Notes under the pieces: model-generated
What the model saw: only the letters and a program-made list of their open reading frames with translations
What the model was told of the DNA's origin: nothing
The model's database searches: none
Source: Candidatus Aerophobetes bacterium Ae_b3b
Lineage (GTDB): Bacteria; Aerophobota; Aerophobia; Aerophobales; AE-B3A
Direction: 5' to 3'
Length of the DNA: 64,000 bases
Assembly: GCA_005223085.1 (NCBI GenBank)
Contig: NJBP01000001.1
Coordinates: forward strand, 25,304-89,303
Shown: in pieces, positions 26,309 to 35,170 of the stretch
Numbering within the stretch: position 1 is the first letter of the stretch
How the letters are laid out: every line of letters starts with the position of its first letter
Position numbers and translations under genes: made by a program

Positions 26309-27804
26309 CTTCCCGTCTTAGCCGGGCTCGGCAGGACCCGTCGTCTGATAATAAAAAACTGCTGAACTATAGAGATAAGGGTAGAGGTAAACCAGTAGAG
26401 CATTACCCCGGAAGGAAGCGACCATAACATAACTATAATGAAAATGGGGAAAAACTGCATCATCTTAGCCAACCCTTCCTGTTGAGCAGCCGATTGGGCT
26501 TTTTGGGAAACTCTCTGCTGGAGAAACATGGTTCCTCCTAGCGCCAAAAGCAAAGGGATATTGGGCTTAGCCAAATCTTTTATCCACAAAAAGGAGGGAT
26601 TTTCGGAAAAAGGAAAATCAAGAAGAACCCGGTAGAGGACAAAGATAATGGGTAGTTGAACTACCATAGGAAGACATCCGGCCATGGGATTAATTTTATG
26701 CTGTTTATACACCTTCATCATCTCTATCTGCAGCCGCTTGGGATCACTCTTGAATTTCTTTTGAATAGCCTTTACTTCAGGCTGCACAGTCTGCATTCTC
26801 TGCATGGATTCAAACTGCTTGAAAGTTAGAGGAGACAAAGCTCCATAAATGAGGAGAGTCAAAAGAATGATGGCTATTCCATAGTTATGAGTGAAGCTAT
26901 AAAAGAAGAGAAGAATCTTTCCTAGCCCTACGGAAAGATAGCCCCAGGTACTGACTTTGACTGCGGAAGACAGATGATAATCTTTCCCGGTTAACTCTTT
27001 TATTGTTTGGTTAGCTAATCTGACTTTGAAGACATTCCCCGTACCGGCATAGATTATCCATCTACTCTGGCGTCGCCCATCCCTAAGCCCCCAATAATTA
27101 TCTTCAAACATCCCTCCCAGAGGTTGGTTTAGAGAGGCAAGTATTATTAGATCCTTCTTTTGCCGCAGCCCCATCCATTTTATTCCCCGGCCATAATCCT
27201 GTCTGGTTCCTTGCTTGAATTGTTCTTGAAGCTCTTCCTTGAAAAAAGCAAATTGTTCTATACGGTCGCCTTTTGTACCGATACCCTTTGGCCAGGTCAG
27301 GTGGTATTCGCTGCCTAAAGGAAGATCTTCAGTTTCAAGGCTGCACAGTCCATATTCTCCGTGCTGGGAAAGTCCAAAGGTCTTAACTACCTTAAATCCT
27401 CTTTCGCTGTCCTGCCATTCAAAGACGGCTTTTTTCGTGGTTTTATCCAATGTCGATTGAAAATCCATTCCATTCAGATCTATTTCTATCCCCTCCGGTA
27501 AAAACAGATTTAAACCCAGACCAAACCTCCCAGGAGCTATTAACTCTTTCTTAGACCTCTTTAGATACCAGGACTTGATCTTGGCTCCTCTTGAGACAAA
27601 GGTAACTGTCAAGTAGTCGTTTTCTAGAACCAGTTCCTCAGCTGATTCCGGAACAAATGGAATTTGGGAAGAAGGAATTCTTTCCTCTGGAGCCGGCGAA
27701 GGTTTTCTTTTTTGTTCTGGTGGGGCAGTCTGGCGAAAGATAAAAGTCCAGACCACCAGCACCACCACTGACAACACAATAGCTAGAATGACATTTTTCT
27801 CCAT
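26305..27804 (-). CDS. yidC: Membrane protein insertase YidC
   Basis: A 499-residue insertase. An N-terminal membrane helix (VILAIVLSVVVLVVWTFIF) is followed by a large periplasmic domain (about 50-290) and a five-helix core with YGIAIILLTLLIYG, GCLPMVVQLPI and MLWSLPSGVMLYW. The large periplasmic domain is the Gram-negative form and supports a diderm cell envelope. The ATG has AAGAGGA upstream. It lies 12 bases after yidD and overlaps mnmE. Confidence 0.96.
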   Translation of the reverse strand: MEKNVILAIVLSVVVLVVWTFIFRQTAPPEQKRKPSPAPEERIPSSQIPFVPESAEELVLENDYLTVTFVSRGAKIKSWYLKRSKKELIAPGRFGLGLNLFLPEGIEIDLNGMDFQSTLDKTTKKAVFEWQDSERGFKVVKTFGLSQHGEYGLCSLETEDLPLGSEYHLTWPKGIGTKGDRIEQFAFFKEELQEQFKQGTRQDYGRGIKWMGLRQKKDLIILASLNQPLGGMFEDNYWGLRDGRRQSRWIIYAGTGNVFKVRLANQTIKELTGKDYHLSSAVKVSTWGYLSVGLGKILLFFYSFTHNYGIAIILLTLLIYGALSPLTFKQFESMQRMQTVQPEVKAIQKKFKSDPKRLQIEMMKVYKQHKINPMAGCLPMVVQLPIIFVLYRVLLDFPFSENPSFLWIKDLAKPNIPLLLALGGTMFLQQRVSQKAQSAAQQEGLAKMMQFFPIFIIVMLWSLPSGVMLYWFTSTLISIVQQFFIIRRRVLPSPAKTGR

Positions 27805-27816
27805 AAATTTTTCCTC

Positions 27817-28059
27817 TTACTTTACCGGATCATAGCCCCCCGGGTTGAAAGGATGGCACCTTATGAGTCTGTTTATACCCAGCCAGCTCCCTTTCAATAA
27901 GCCATATTTTTCTAGAGCCTTTCGGCAATAATCTGAGCAGGTAGGATAAAACCTGCAGGAGGGAGGAAGAAATGGAGAGACGCATAGTTGATAAAAGATT
28001 ATTGCTCCTATCCCCATTTTTCTGACTCCCATCACACCCAGCCAATTATGAGCGTACAT
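27817..28059 (-). CDS. yidD: Membrane protein insertion efficiency factor YidD
   Basis: An 80-residue member of the YidD family, recognised by [28 protein letters not shown] and the terminal [13 protein letters not shown]. It assists YidC in membrane insertion. The ATG at 28059 is preceded by AAGGGG; family starts usually correspond to about residue 14 here, so the first dozen residues may be an extension. rnpA and rpmH, which usually precede it, are absent: a promoter and a divergent gene stand there instead. Confidence 0.92.
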   Translation of the reverse strand: MYAHNWLGVMGVRKMGIGAIIFYQLCVSPFLPPSCRFYPTCSDYCRKALEKYGLLKGSWLGINRLIRCHPFNPGGYDPVK

Positions 28060-28078
28060 TTCACTTCCCCTTGATCTT

Positions 28079-28108
28079 ATTATACTTTACTTTATCTCTC
28101 TTTGTCAA
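28079..28108 (-). promoter_or_regulatory. Promoter of yidD-yidC-mnmE
   Basis: On the minus strand TTGACA (28108-28103) and TATAAT (28084-28079) are 18 bases apart, both full consensus. Transcription would start near 28072, about 13 bases before the yidD ATG at 28059. It is back to back with the plus-strand promoter at 28134. Confidence 0.75.
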
Positions 28109-28133
28109 GTGATGGAGGTTGATCGCATTAGCT

Positions 28134-28161
28134 TTGACCTTTGGCGAACTTTTTGTATAAT
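28134..28161 (+). promoter_or_regulatory. Promoter of the phasin-like gene
   Basis: TTGACC (28134-28139) and TATAAT (28156-28161) are 16 bases apart. The gene begins at 28226 after a strong AAGGAGGTGA ribosome site. Confidence 0.75.
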
Positions 28162-28225
28162 AAACCAAGAAGGAGAAAACCCGAAGATTTTGAAAATTCA
28201 TAAAAAGAGGTAAGGAGGTGAGATG

Positions 28226-28522
28226 ATGGAAAGCCTGTTAGGTAAGTTTTTGTTATCAGGCCTGGGAATTCTGGTTCTTACTGAGGAGAAGATTGTGAAA
28301 TTTATAGAAGAATTGACTAAAGAGGGAGAGATCACTCAGAAGGGAAAAAAGGAGCTTTTGACAGAGATAATTGAGAAAGGCGAGGAAAAGAAAAAAGAGA
28401 TAGAAGGAAAAATAAGGGAGAAAGTGGAAAATATGCTTTCTCAAATGAATGTAGCTACCAAGAATGATATCCAGAAATTGGAAAAGAGGATAGCGACTTT
28501 GGAGAAAAAGAGAAAAGGTTGA
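28226..28522 (+). CDS. Phasin-like coiled-coil protein
   Basis: A 98-residue protein: a short hydrophobic N-terminus (LLGKFLLSGLGILVLTEEKI), a basic-acidic helix with KKELLTEIIEKGEEKKKEIE, and a C-terminal coiled coil (DIQKLEKRIATLEKK). The order matches small phasin-like or polyhydroxyalkanoate-regulator-like proteins found in many bacteria, whose role outside storage granules is unclear. The ATG at 28226 is preferred to that at 28223 for its 7-base spacing from GGAGG. No polyhydroxyalkanoate synthase is in the window. Confidence 0.65.
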   Translation: MESLLGKFLLSGLGILVLTEEKIVKFIEELTKEGEITQKGKKELLTEIIEKGEEKKKEIEGKIREKVENMLSQMNVATKNDIQKLEKRIATLEKKRKG

Positions 28523-28523
28523 T

Positions 28524-28552
28524 TTGACAGGCAAAGACAGCTATGATACTAT
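28524..28552 (+). promoter_or_regulatory. Possible promoter of hom
   Basis: TTGACA (28524-28529) and TACTAT (28547-28552) lie 17 bases apart, just after the phasin-like stop and 22 bases before the chosen hom start. The -35 box is perfect and the -10 box matches at 4 of 6 positions. This supports the downstream ATG as the hom start. Confidence 0.45.
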
Positions 28553-28574
28553 GTCGGGCAAAAGGGATTTAGTG

Positions 28575-29849
28575 ATGAAGGACAAGGTAGTTCACCTAGG
28601 TTTATTTGGACTAGGTACGGTGGGAGGAGGAGTAATTGAGCTTTTGTCAAGAAAAAAGGGGAAAGACCACCATAAGTTTGTCCTGGAAAAGATTGCGGTC
28701 AAGCACTTGGATAAAAAAAGACCTGTCCCGGTTCCTTTGTATCGATTGACTGCAGATCCTAGGGAAATCTTGGCTGATCCTAAGATTGATACGGTGGTGG
28801 AGGTGATGGGGGGGATAGATCCAGCTAAAGAAATAATTTTAGAAGCTCTAAAAAGGGGTAAGAATGTAATTACCGCTAACAAGGCTCTCCTGGCCCAAGC
28901 CGGGAGTGAGATTTTCAAGCAAGCGCTGGACAGCGGGTGTTATCTAGGAGTGAGAGCATCTAACATTGCTGCTTATCGTCTTATAGAAAGTTTAATTTCC
29001 TCACCTTTCCAGTTCGAGAAATTGATTGGTATCTTTAACGGGACTTGCAACTATATTTTGACAGAGATGGAAAAAAAAGGCGAAGATTTTTCTCCCATTC
29101 TCAAGAAAGCTCAGGAAATTGGCTATGCTGAGCAGAATCCTTCAGATGATATTGATGGTTACGATACTGCTCATAAACTAATTGTTCTACTTGGTTTAGC
29201 CCTGGGTTATTTTCCTCCGTTAGATTCTCTTTTTATAGAAGGGATTAGAAGGATCTCCCACCAAGATATTATCTTTGCCAAAGAATTGGGATATAGAATT
29301 AAACTTCTAGCTATTGCCAAAAGAGAAGCCAGTGAGCTGGAGGCTCGTGTCCATCCTGTTCTTCTGCCGTGGGGACGAGGTCTAGCTCGTCTGGATGGGA
29401 TAGAGAATGGAGTCGAGCTACGGGACGAAGTAGGAGTAGAGATAGGAATGCAGGCACCGGGAGCCGGTAAATACCCTGCTGCCACAGCAATTCTAGAAGA
29501 TTTAGTTAGCGTAGCCCGGGGAAGGAAGTTAATCTATCCTCAACCGAAGAGATATCTGGCCTTTAAAAAAATGGGGGAGATAAAAACCAAGTATTATTTA
29601 AGATTTAATGCTCTGGATGAGGCGGGGGTTTTAGCAAAAATTTCTGGAATTTTAGGTGATCATAATATAAGCATTAAGTCGGTCCTGCAAAAAGGAGAAA
29701 ATGAAAAACCACCAGGGGTGGTGCCGGTAATAATCCTTACCCATCGGGCAAGAGAAGACGATATTCAGGATGCCCTTGGTAAAATAGATAATTTAACCAT
29801 AGTAAGGGGAAAATCCTTGCTGATTCGAGTAGAACAAGGAATTTTCTAG
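28575..29849 (+). CDS. hom: Homoserine dehydrogenase
   Basis: A 424-residue enzyme that reduces aspartate semialdehyde to homoserine. It has the Rossmann loop [38 protein letters not shown], and the substrate-site [14 protein letters not shown]; the C-terminal ACT domain starts near [17 protein letters not shown] and should bind a feedback amino acid. The frame opens at 28524, but the ATG at 28575 fits the family and follows AAAGGGA. The other aspartate-pathway genes, lysC and asd, lie about 5 kb away on the opposite strand. Confidence 0.95.
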   Translation: MKDKVVHLGLFGLGTVGGGVIELLSRKKGKDHHKFVLEKIAVKHLDKKRPVPVPLYRLTADPREILADPKIDTVVEVMGGIDPAKEIILEALKRGKNVITANKALLAQAGSEIFKQALDSGCYLGVRASNIAAYRLIESLISSPFQFEKLIGIFNGTCNYILTEMEKKGEDFSPILKKAQEIGYAEQNPSDDIDGYDTAHKLIVLLGLALGYFPPLDSLFIEGIRRISHQDIIFAKELGYRIKLLAIAKREASELEARVHPVLLPWGRGLARLDGIENGVELRDEVGVEIGMQAPGAGKYPAATAILEDLVSVARGRKLIYPQPKRYLAFKKMGEIKTKYYLRFNALDEAGVLAKISGILGDHNISIKSVLQKGENEKPPGVVPVIILTHRAREDDIQDALGKIDNLTIVRGKSLLIRVEQGIF

Positions 29850-29869
29850 CCATTAGGAGGAAGAAACAA

Positions 29870-30949
29870 ATGTCTACAGTTACTATGAAGGAGCTATTGG
29901 AGGCTGGAGCTCATTTTGGTCATCGAAGGAGTGCTTGGAATCCTAAGATGAAACTCTACATTTATCAGGAAAGAAATCAGATACACATCCTTGATCTCAG
30001 CATAACAGTAAAAAAAATCGAGGAGGCTCGTAAGTTTGTCAGAGATCTAGCGGCGCAAGGAGGAGCTGTGTTATTCGTGGGAACTAAACAGCAAGCAAAG
30101 AAGTGTGTCCAGGAAGAGGCAAAAAGATGCGGAGCTTCTTACATTAACAATCGTTGGTTAGGAGGGTTTTTAACTAACTTTTCCACCGTAAAGAAAAGGA
30201 TAGATAGACTTCTCGAGCTAGAAAAACAGGAAGTGGAGGGTGAATGGGAAGTTCTCTCCAAGAAAGAGGAGATGGGTTTTCGCCGGGAGTTAGAGAAACT
30301 CAGACGAAACCTAGCCGGTGTCAAGAACATAACCACGCTTCCTCAAGCTCTTTTCGTGACCGACCTTAAGATAGAAGAGATAGCCGTGAGGGAAGCAAAG
30401 AGACTGGTCATTCCGATTGTAGCTATTGTGGACTCTAACGGTGATCCTAGTCTTATAGATTATCTCATTCCAGCTAATGATGATGCCATAAAAAGCATTA
30501 GACTGATTACATCTAAAATAGCCGATGCTATTTTAGAAGGAAAAACCCTTTGGGAAAAGAAACAAGAAGTATTAGAGAAAGAGGCCGAAGAGGAAAAAAT
30601 AAAGGAAGTGGAAGAAGAGATCACTAAGGAAGAATTAGAAGTAAGTGGATCTGACGAAATAAAGGCAGAAAAGGAAAAGGTTGCCGTAAAGGAAAAGGTT
30701 GCCGTAAAGGAAAAAGTTGCCGTAAAGGAAAAAGGAGAGAAAGAGGAGTTAGCTATAGAGCACTTACAACAAGAGGAGAAGCCAGAGATCGAAACCAGAG
30801 AGGAACCGGAGCAGAAAAAAGAAGATGCAGAGAAAAAGCCTAAAGCAAATGAGGGCCAGGATTTGAAAAAGACTGCTAAGGCGGAGAAAAGTAAAAAAGA
30901 AGAGACTACAGGAAGGATGAAAAAAGCAAAATCAGAAAAGGATACTTAA
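29870..30949 (+). CDS. rpsB: 30S ribosomal protein S2 with long charged tail
   Basis: A 359-residue S2. The core (1-240) is standard: [69 protein letters not shown]2 usually ends near residue 235-260, but here another 105 or so residues follow, made almost only of Lys, Glu, Ala and Thr, with a threefold VAVKEK repeat. The tail is probably disordered and may bind RNA or simply be low-complexity growth. The ATG follows GGAGGAA. It leads the rpsB-tsf-pyrH-frr operon. Confidence 0.96.
   Translation: MSTVTMKELLEAGAHFGHRRSAWNPKMKLYIYQERNQIHILDLSITVKKIEEARKFVRDLAAQGGAVLFVGTKQQAKKCVQEEAKRCGASYINNRWLGGFLTNFSTVKKRIDRLLELEKQEVEGEWEVLSKKEEMGFRRELEKLRRNLAGVKNITTLPQALFVTDLKIEEIAVREAKRLVIPIVAIVDSNGDPSLIDYLIPANDDAIKSIRLITSKIADAILEGKTLWEKKQEVLEKEAEEEKIKEVEEEITKEELEVSGSDEIKAEKEKVAVKEKVAVKEKVAVKEKGEKEELAIEHLQQEEKPEIETREEPEQKKEDAEKKPKANEGQDLKKTAKAEKSKKEETTGRMKKAKSEKDT
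30679..30732 (+). repeat. Triple 18-bp tandem repeat inside rpsB
   Basis: Three 18-base units (GTTGCCGTAAAGGAAAAG, with one base changed in the second) encode VAVKEK three times in the charged S2 tail. In-frame repeats of this kind arise by replication slippage and can vary in copy number between strains. Confidence 0.85.
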
Positions 30950-30972
30950 GAGAATCTTTAAAAAGGTGAGAA

Positions 30973-31581
30973 ATGATGGAAGTTTCACTTGATAAAGTGA
31001 GGAGGTTAAGAGAGGAAACCTTAGCCAGAATCTTGGATTGTAAGAAGGCTCTGGTAGAGACAAAGGGTGATCTTGAAGAGGCAAAGAGGATTTTAAGGAG
31101 AAAGGGAATCGAGATTGCTCGGAGAAAAAGTGGTGAAAGAACCGCTCAGGGCATCATTACCTCTTATATTCATCATAATGGAAGAGTGGGGACGCTGGTA
31201 GAGATTCATTGTCAATCTGACTTTGTAGCAAAAAATTCCGAATTTCAAGAATTCGCCAAGAATATTGCTATGCATATTGCCGCCTCTGACCCTCGATGGA
31301 TATCTGCGGAAGAAATCCCGGGAAAGGTTCTTGAGGAAGAAAAGACCATTCTCAAAGCCCAGGCTGAAAAGGAAGGTAAGCCTAACAAAATTATTGAGAA
31401 AATTGTAGCAGGAAGAATAAAGAAATTTTATTCAGAGGTCTGCCTTTTAGAACAACCCTTTTTTAAGGATGAGAAAAAAACAGTCCGGCAACATCTTGAG
31501 GAGTTTATCGCCAAAGTAGGTGAAAATGTAAAAATTCACCGTTTTGTGAGATACCAGCTAAGAGAAGGTCAAAATAATTAA
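30973..31581 (+). CDS. tsf: Translation elongation factor Ts (short form)
   Basis: A 202-residue nucleotide-exchange factor for EF-Tu. The N-terminal domain starts [19 protein letters not shown] and has [14 protein letters not shown]; the core has [22 protein letters not shown] with the conserved DFVA. At about 200 residues it is the short form lacking the second core subdomain found in E. coli. Two ATGs (30973, 30976) follow AAGGTGAG and either may be used. Confidence 0.96.
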   Translation: MMEVSLDKVRRLREETLARILDCKKALVETKGDLEEAKRILRRKGIEIARRKSGERTAQGIITSYIHHNGRVGTLVEIHCQSDFVAKNSEFQEFAKNIAMHIAASDPRWISAEEIPGKVLEEEKTILKAQAEKEGKPNKIIEKIVAGRIKKFYSEVCLLEQPFFKDEKKTVRQHLEEFIAKVGENVKIHRFVRYQLREGQNN

Positions 31582-32303
31582 TGAGCCAATCAGAAATTAG
31601 ATGGAAAAGGGTTCTTCTGAAGATAGGAGGGGAAAGTTTTGCTGATGAAAAGGGCTATGGGATTTCATCTTCTCGGGTTAGCTTGATTTCTCGAGAGATA
31701 AAAGAAGTAAAAAAATTGGGCGTACGAATGGGGATAATGGTAGGAGGAGGTAATATCTTCCGAGGTGAGGTAGCTAGCAGAGAAGGAGTTGACAGAGCTA
31801 CTGCTGATTATATGGGAATGTTAGCTACTGTCCTTAATGCCTTAGTTCTTCAGGACACTCTGGAGGGGATGAAGGTGGTTACCAGAGTGCAGACCGCTAT
31901 TGGGATGCAAGAGATTGCCGAACCTTATATTCGAAGAAGAGCTCTGCGTCATCTGGAAAAGGGAAGAGTTGTTATCTTCGCAGGAGGTACAGGAAATCCT
32001 TACTTCACTACCGACACAGCAGCCGCCCTGCGTGCCTTAGAAATAGAAGCAGAGGTCATTTTAAAGGCTACTAAGGTGGACGGGATCTATTCTTCCGATC
32101 CCCTTAAGAATAGAAAAGCAAAGAAATTTGATAAAATAGACTATATTGAGGTACTCAATCGCCGATTAGGAGTCATGGATGCAACGGCAATCTCGCTCTG
32201 TATGGATAATCAGCTTCCTATCATTGTCTTTAATCTTCACCAAAAGAGCAATATCAAAAGGATACTCCTGGGAGAAAAAGTAGGCACAATTGTCACTAGA
32301 TAA
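31581..32303 (+). CDS. pyrH: UMP kinase
   Basis: A 240-residue amino-acid-kinase-fold enzyme that converts UMP to UDP. Visible are [56 protein letters not shown] and [12 protein letters not shown]. Its ATG shares a base with the tsf stop (TAATG), so the two are coupled. Confidence 0.97.
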   Translation: MSQSEIRWKRVLLKIGGESFADEKGYGISSSRVSLISREIKEVKKLGVRMGIMVGGGNIFRGEVASREGVDRATADYMGMLATVLNALVLQDTLEGMKVVTRVQTAIGMQEIAEPYIRRRALRHLEKGRVVIFAGGTGNPYFTTDTAAALRALEIEAEVILKATKVDGIYSSDPLKNRKAKKFDKIDYIEVLNRRLGVMDATAISLCMDNQLPIIVFNLHQKSNIKRILLGEKVGTIVTR

Positions 32304-32326
32304 AATACCTTAAAGCAGAGGAAGCA

Positions 32327-32884
32327 ATGTTAAAGGAAATTTGTCAGGAAAGCAAGGAAAGAATGGAGGAGTCTATTGGCAGTCTCTCCGAAAGATATGC
32401 CCGAATGCGAGGAGGAAGAGCTCGGGTGGATTTAGTCAGTGGGATAAAAGTCGATTGCTATGGCTCAAGGATGAGCCTGGAGCAAATCTCCAATATTTCT
32501 ATTCCTGAGCCTCGTCTTATAGTTATCGAACCATGGGACAAATCCGTTTTGGGACCCGTAGAAAAGGCGATCTTAGCTTCTGATTTAGGTATAAATCCTA
32601 CCAATGATGGAACCATAATTAGGTTAGCTGTTCCCCCTTTGACTGAGGAAAGACGGGAAAGGCTAGCCAAGATGATAAAGCAGTGGGCAGAAGAGACGAG
32701 AGTAAGTGTTAGAAATGTACGCCGAGAGGCAAGAGGGAAAATAAGCGATCTGGAAAAGAACAAAGAAATTTCTGAAGATGAGAAAAAAAGAGCCGAAAAG
32801 GATATCCAGATACTCACCGATGATTTCATAAAAGAGATTGACGAGTTTCAGGAAAGGAAAGTAAAGGAGATCTCTCAGGTTTAG
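32327..32884 (+). CDS. frr: Ribosome recycling factor
   Basis: A 185-residue factor that, with EF-G, splits the post-termination ribosome. It has RGGRARVDLVSGIKVDCYG, LIVIEPWDKSVLGPVEKAI, GINPTNDGTIIRLAVPPLTEERR and the C-terminal helix ending in DEFQERKVKEI. The ATG follows GAGGAAGCA. It closes the rpsB-tsf-pyrH-frr operon. Confidence 0.97.
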   Translation: MLKEICQESKERMEESIGSLSERYARMRGGRARVDLVSGIKVDCYGSRMSLEQISNISIPEPRLIVIEPWDKSVLGPVEKAILASDLGINPTNDGTIIRLAVPPLTEERRERLAKMIKQWAEETRVSVRNVRREARGKISDLEKNKEISEDEKKRAEKDIQILTDDFIKEIDEFQERKVKEISQV

Positions 32885-33070
32885 TACTGCCGGGCAGTTG
32901 TTTTCCTGCTGGGCGAGACTGTGAGAGGCGAGTATTTGTCTCCGGCGAGTCTTACCAATTCTCCCCCAAAGTTACTTCGATTAGAATAATCCAAAGAGCA
33001 TCTCAGCGAGAGAGGAGCGGTACTGTGGTGGTACCCAAGGAAACGTAATGAAAATAGTGAAGGGAAAGAT

Positions 33071-34099
33071 ATGTCAGAACTAAGGAAGGACCCCATTGTT
33101 GGACGATGGGTCATCATCTCCACCGAGAGAGGAAAGAGACCAGCTGATTTCATACATAGAGAAAGGTTAAAGCCTTCAAAGCTCGGACATCTTTGTCCTT
33201 TTTGTGAGGGAAACGAAGACAAAACCCCACCGGAGATCTATGCTTTGAGAAACCCAGATACTCGTCCCAATAGCCCTGGTTGGCAGGTAAGAGTAGTGGC
33301 CAATAAATTTCCCGCTCTTAGGTTAGGGGGGGATTTAGGAAGGCGGGAAGTGGGAATGTTCGATATGATGAATGGGATTGGAGCACATGAGGTGATTATT
33401 GAGTCCCCCGATCATGGAAAGACCCTTACCGATTTTGACCTACCTCACTTGAAAAAGGTTCTTTCTGTTTATAAGGAAAGGAGTCTTGATTTAAAGAAAA
33501 ATCAGCGACTTAAATATATTCTCCTCTTTAAAAATTATGGACAGGATGCCGGTGCCTCCTTAGAACATTCTCATTCTCAGCTGATAGCTACTTCTATTAT
33601 CCCCAAGCGAATCAAAGAGAAACTTCAAGGAGCTAAAAGGTATTTTGATTACAAACAAAGATGCATCTTCTGTGATATTATACACCAAGAAATAGATTAC
33701 GGGGTAAGAATAATCGGGGTGAGCCATGATTTTGTGGCCATTGCTCCTTTTGCTGCAAGATTCCCCTTTGAGGTCTGGATTCTACCACGCCGACATTCTC
33801 CCGATTTCGATCGCTCTTCCAACGAGGAACTCAGGGGTTTAGGGAAAATATTGAGATCCATTTTGAGAAGATTATCACGAGTCTTAAACAATCCTTCCTA
33901 TAATTTTGTCCTTCATGTTGCCCCTAGTCGTAGCCCCCGGCGAGGTTACTGGCAAACTATAGATAAGGACTATCACTGGCATTTAGAGATCATGCCTCGC
34001 ATCGTTAAAACAGGGGGATTTGAGTGGGGAACAGGTTTTTACATTAACCCTACTCCTCCTGAAGAAACAGCTACCTACTTGAGAGAACTGCAAGAATGA
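33071..34099 (+). CDS. galT: Galactose-1-phosphate uridylyltransferase
   Basis: A 342-residue HIT-fold enzyme that moves UMP between hexose-1-phosphate and UDP-sugar. It has KDPIVGRWVIIS, the zinc-type CPFCEGNE, the active-site H-x-H-x-Q in SLEHSHSQLIA, a second CIFCDI, and WHLEIMPR near the end. It stands alone on the plus strand, tail to tail with pgi/pmi 11 bases away. The 186-base gap before it contains no motif I can name. Confidence 0.93.
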   Translation: MSELRKDPIVGRWVIISTERGKRPADFIHRERLKPSKLGHLCPFCEGNEDKTPPEIYALRNPDTRPNSPGWQVRVVANKFPALRLGGDLGRREVGMFDMMNGIGAHEVIIESPDHGKTLTDFDLPHLKKVLSVYKERSLDLKKNQRLKYILLFKNYGQDAGASLEHSHSQLIATSIIPKRIKEKLQGAKRYFDYKQRCIFCDIIHQEIDYGVRIIGVSHDFVAIAPFAARFPFEVWILPRRHSPDFDRSSNEELRGLGKILRSILRRLSRVLNNPSYNFVLHVAPSRSPRRGYWQTIDKDYHWHLEIMPRIVKTGGFEWGTGFYINPTPPEETATYLRELQE

Positions 34100-34110
34100 C
34101 TAAGGTATCT

Positions 34111-35169
34111 TTAGATTTTGCTTAACTCTTTCTTTAAAAAATCGATCATTTTCACTGGTGTGGGGTCAACTTCCTCAGCTATAGCCAAATAAAAACTTAC
34201 CCAGTCTCCCATATATATTGCCGATAGGACTCTGGTTAACTTATCTTTCCCTTCTGTCCAGATTTCAGCCCATTTTACTTTTCTTTTTTTTATTATGGAT
34301 TGGGTAACTTCAATTCTTTTTTTAATTCTTTCTTCCTCCCTATGATCTCGAATAAAAATAGGGTAAAATCGCGTTAAATCTGTCCTTCCTTCCCCTCCCC
34401 ACCCCACAATTTCATTATGGTTAAGTTCGGGGAAAACGTCCCAGAAGGCCAAGATTTTACTATTTTCATTAAACTGGGTCTTTAACCTGTGAGCAACCAC
34501 ATCGGTATTTCCTTCTACCCCGTACACGAGAGGTATCCTCCCAATGAGTTCTTGTGCAAGGGATTTAGCCGAATTTTTGCTCAAGGGGACTTTTGGATGA
34601 CATCTCTTCCTGACGTCATGCAAAACTTGAAGTAACTCATCATAATTTTGAGGTTCTATCCATTTTAGTCTCTCTAAAACCTTAAGCATGGGAATAGATA
34701 GATAACCAATGGTTGTGCGAGGAGGCATCCCGGAAGGAACAATTAGGCATGGCACTTCATCCTGTTTGCTTAAGTCTTTTAACTTACCCCCACTGCAAAT
34801 TGAAATAAGAAAAGACCTCCTTTTCTTGCCCTCCTCATAAGCCGAAAGAGCTTCCTCAGTGTTTCCTGAATAACTCACAATGAAGACCAAGCTCTCTTCA
34901 TCTACCAGTCGAGGCAAGCCATAGTTTCGGTTGATCAAAATTGGTATTTTCAATTCTTGAAAAAGGAGGGTCTTTAATATATCGCCTCCTATAGCTGATC
35001 CACCCAGCCCACATACTACAGTCTTTTTAAATTTGCCCGGAGTTTGAGGAGAAAGGGGTAAAGTATCTGCCAGCCTAATTGCCTGCTGGCACTGAAGGGG
35101 GAAATCAAATAAGAGTTTCCACATTTTGCTTCTGTCAATCTTTTCTAACCTTTCCAGATCATCCCACAT
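34111..35169 (-). CDS. Bifunctional phosphoglucose/phosphomannose isomerase
   Basis: A 352-residue SIS-fold isomerase that interconverts glucose-6-P or mannose-6-P with fructose-6-P. Visible are VVCGLGGSAIGGDIL, FIVSYSGNTEEALSAYEEG, the MPPRTTIGYL loop, and ELNHNEIVGW with the catalytic Glu/His region, which mark the dual-function family rather than classical Pgi. The ATG has AAGGAAG upstream and lies 1 base after the ptsI stop. Confidence 0.92.
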   Translation of the reverse strand: MWDDLERLEKIDRSKMWKLLFDFPLQCQQAIRLADTLPLSPQTPGKFKKTVVCGLGGSAIGGDILKTLLFQELKIPILINRNYGLPRLVDEESLVFIVSYSGNTEEALSAYEEGKKRRSFLISICSGGKLKDLSKQDEVPCLIVPSGMPPRTTIGYLSIPMLKVLERLKWIEPQNYDELLQVLHDVRKRCHPKVPLSKNSAKSLAQELIGRIPLVYGVEGNTDVVAHRLKTQFNENSKILAFWDVFPELNHNEIVGWGGEGRTDLTRFYPIFIRDHREEERIKKRIEVTQSIIKKRKVKWAEIWTEGKDKLTRVLSAIYMGDWVSFYLAIAEEVDPTPVKMIDFLKKELSKI

Positions 35170-35170
35170 C

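Noticed and set aside
28060-28222. rnpA or rpmH expected upstream of yidD
   Set aside because: The 163 bases are taken up by two back-to-back promoters; no frame of the right kind exists.
32885-33070. Possible riboswitch before galT
   Set aside because: Some short inverted pieces are present, but they do not match any riboswitch core I can recognise.
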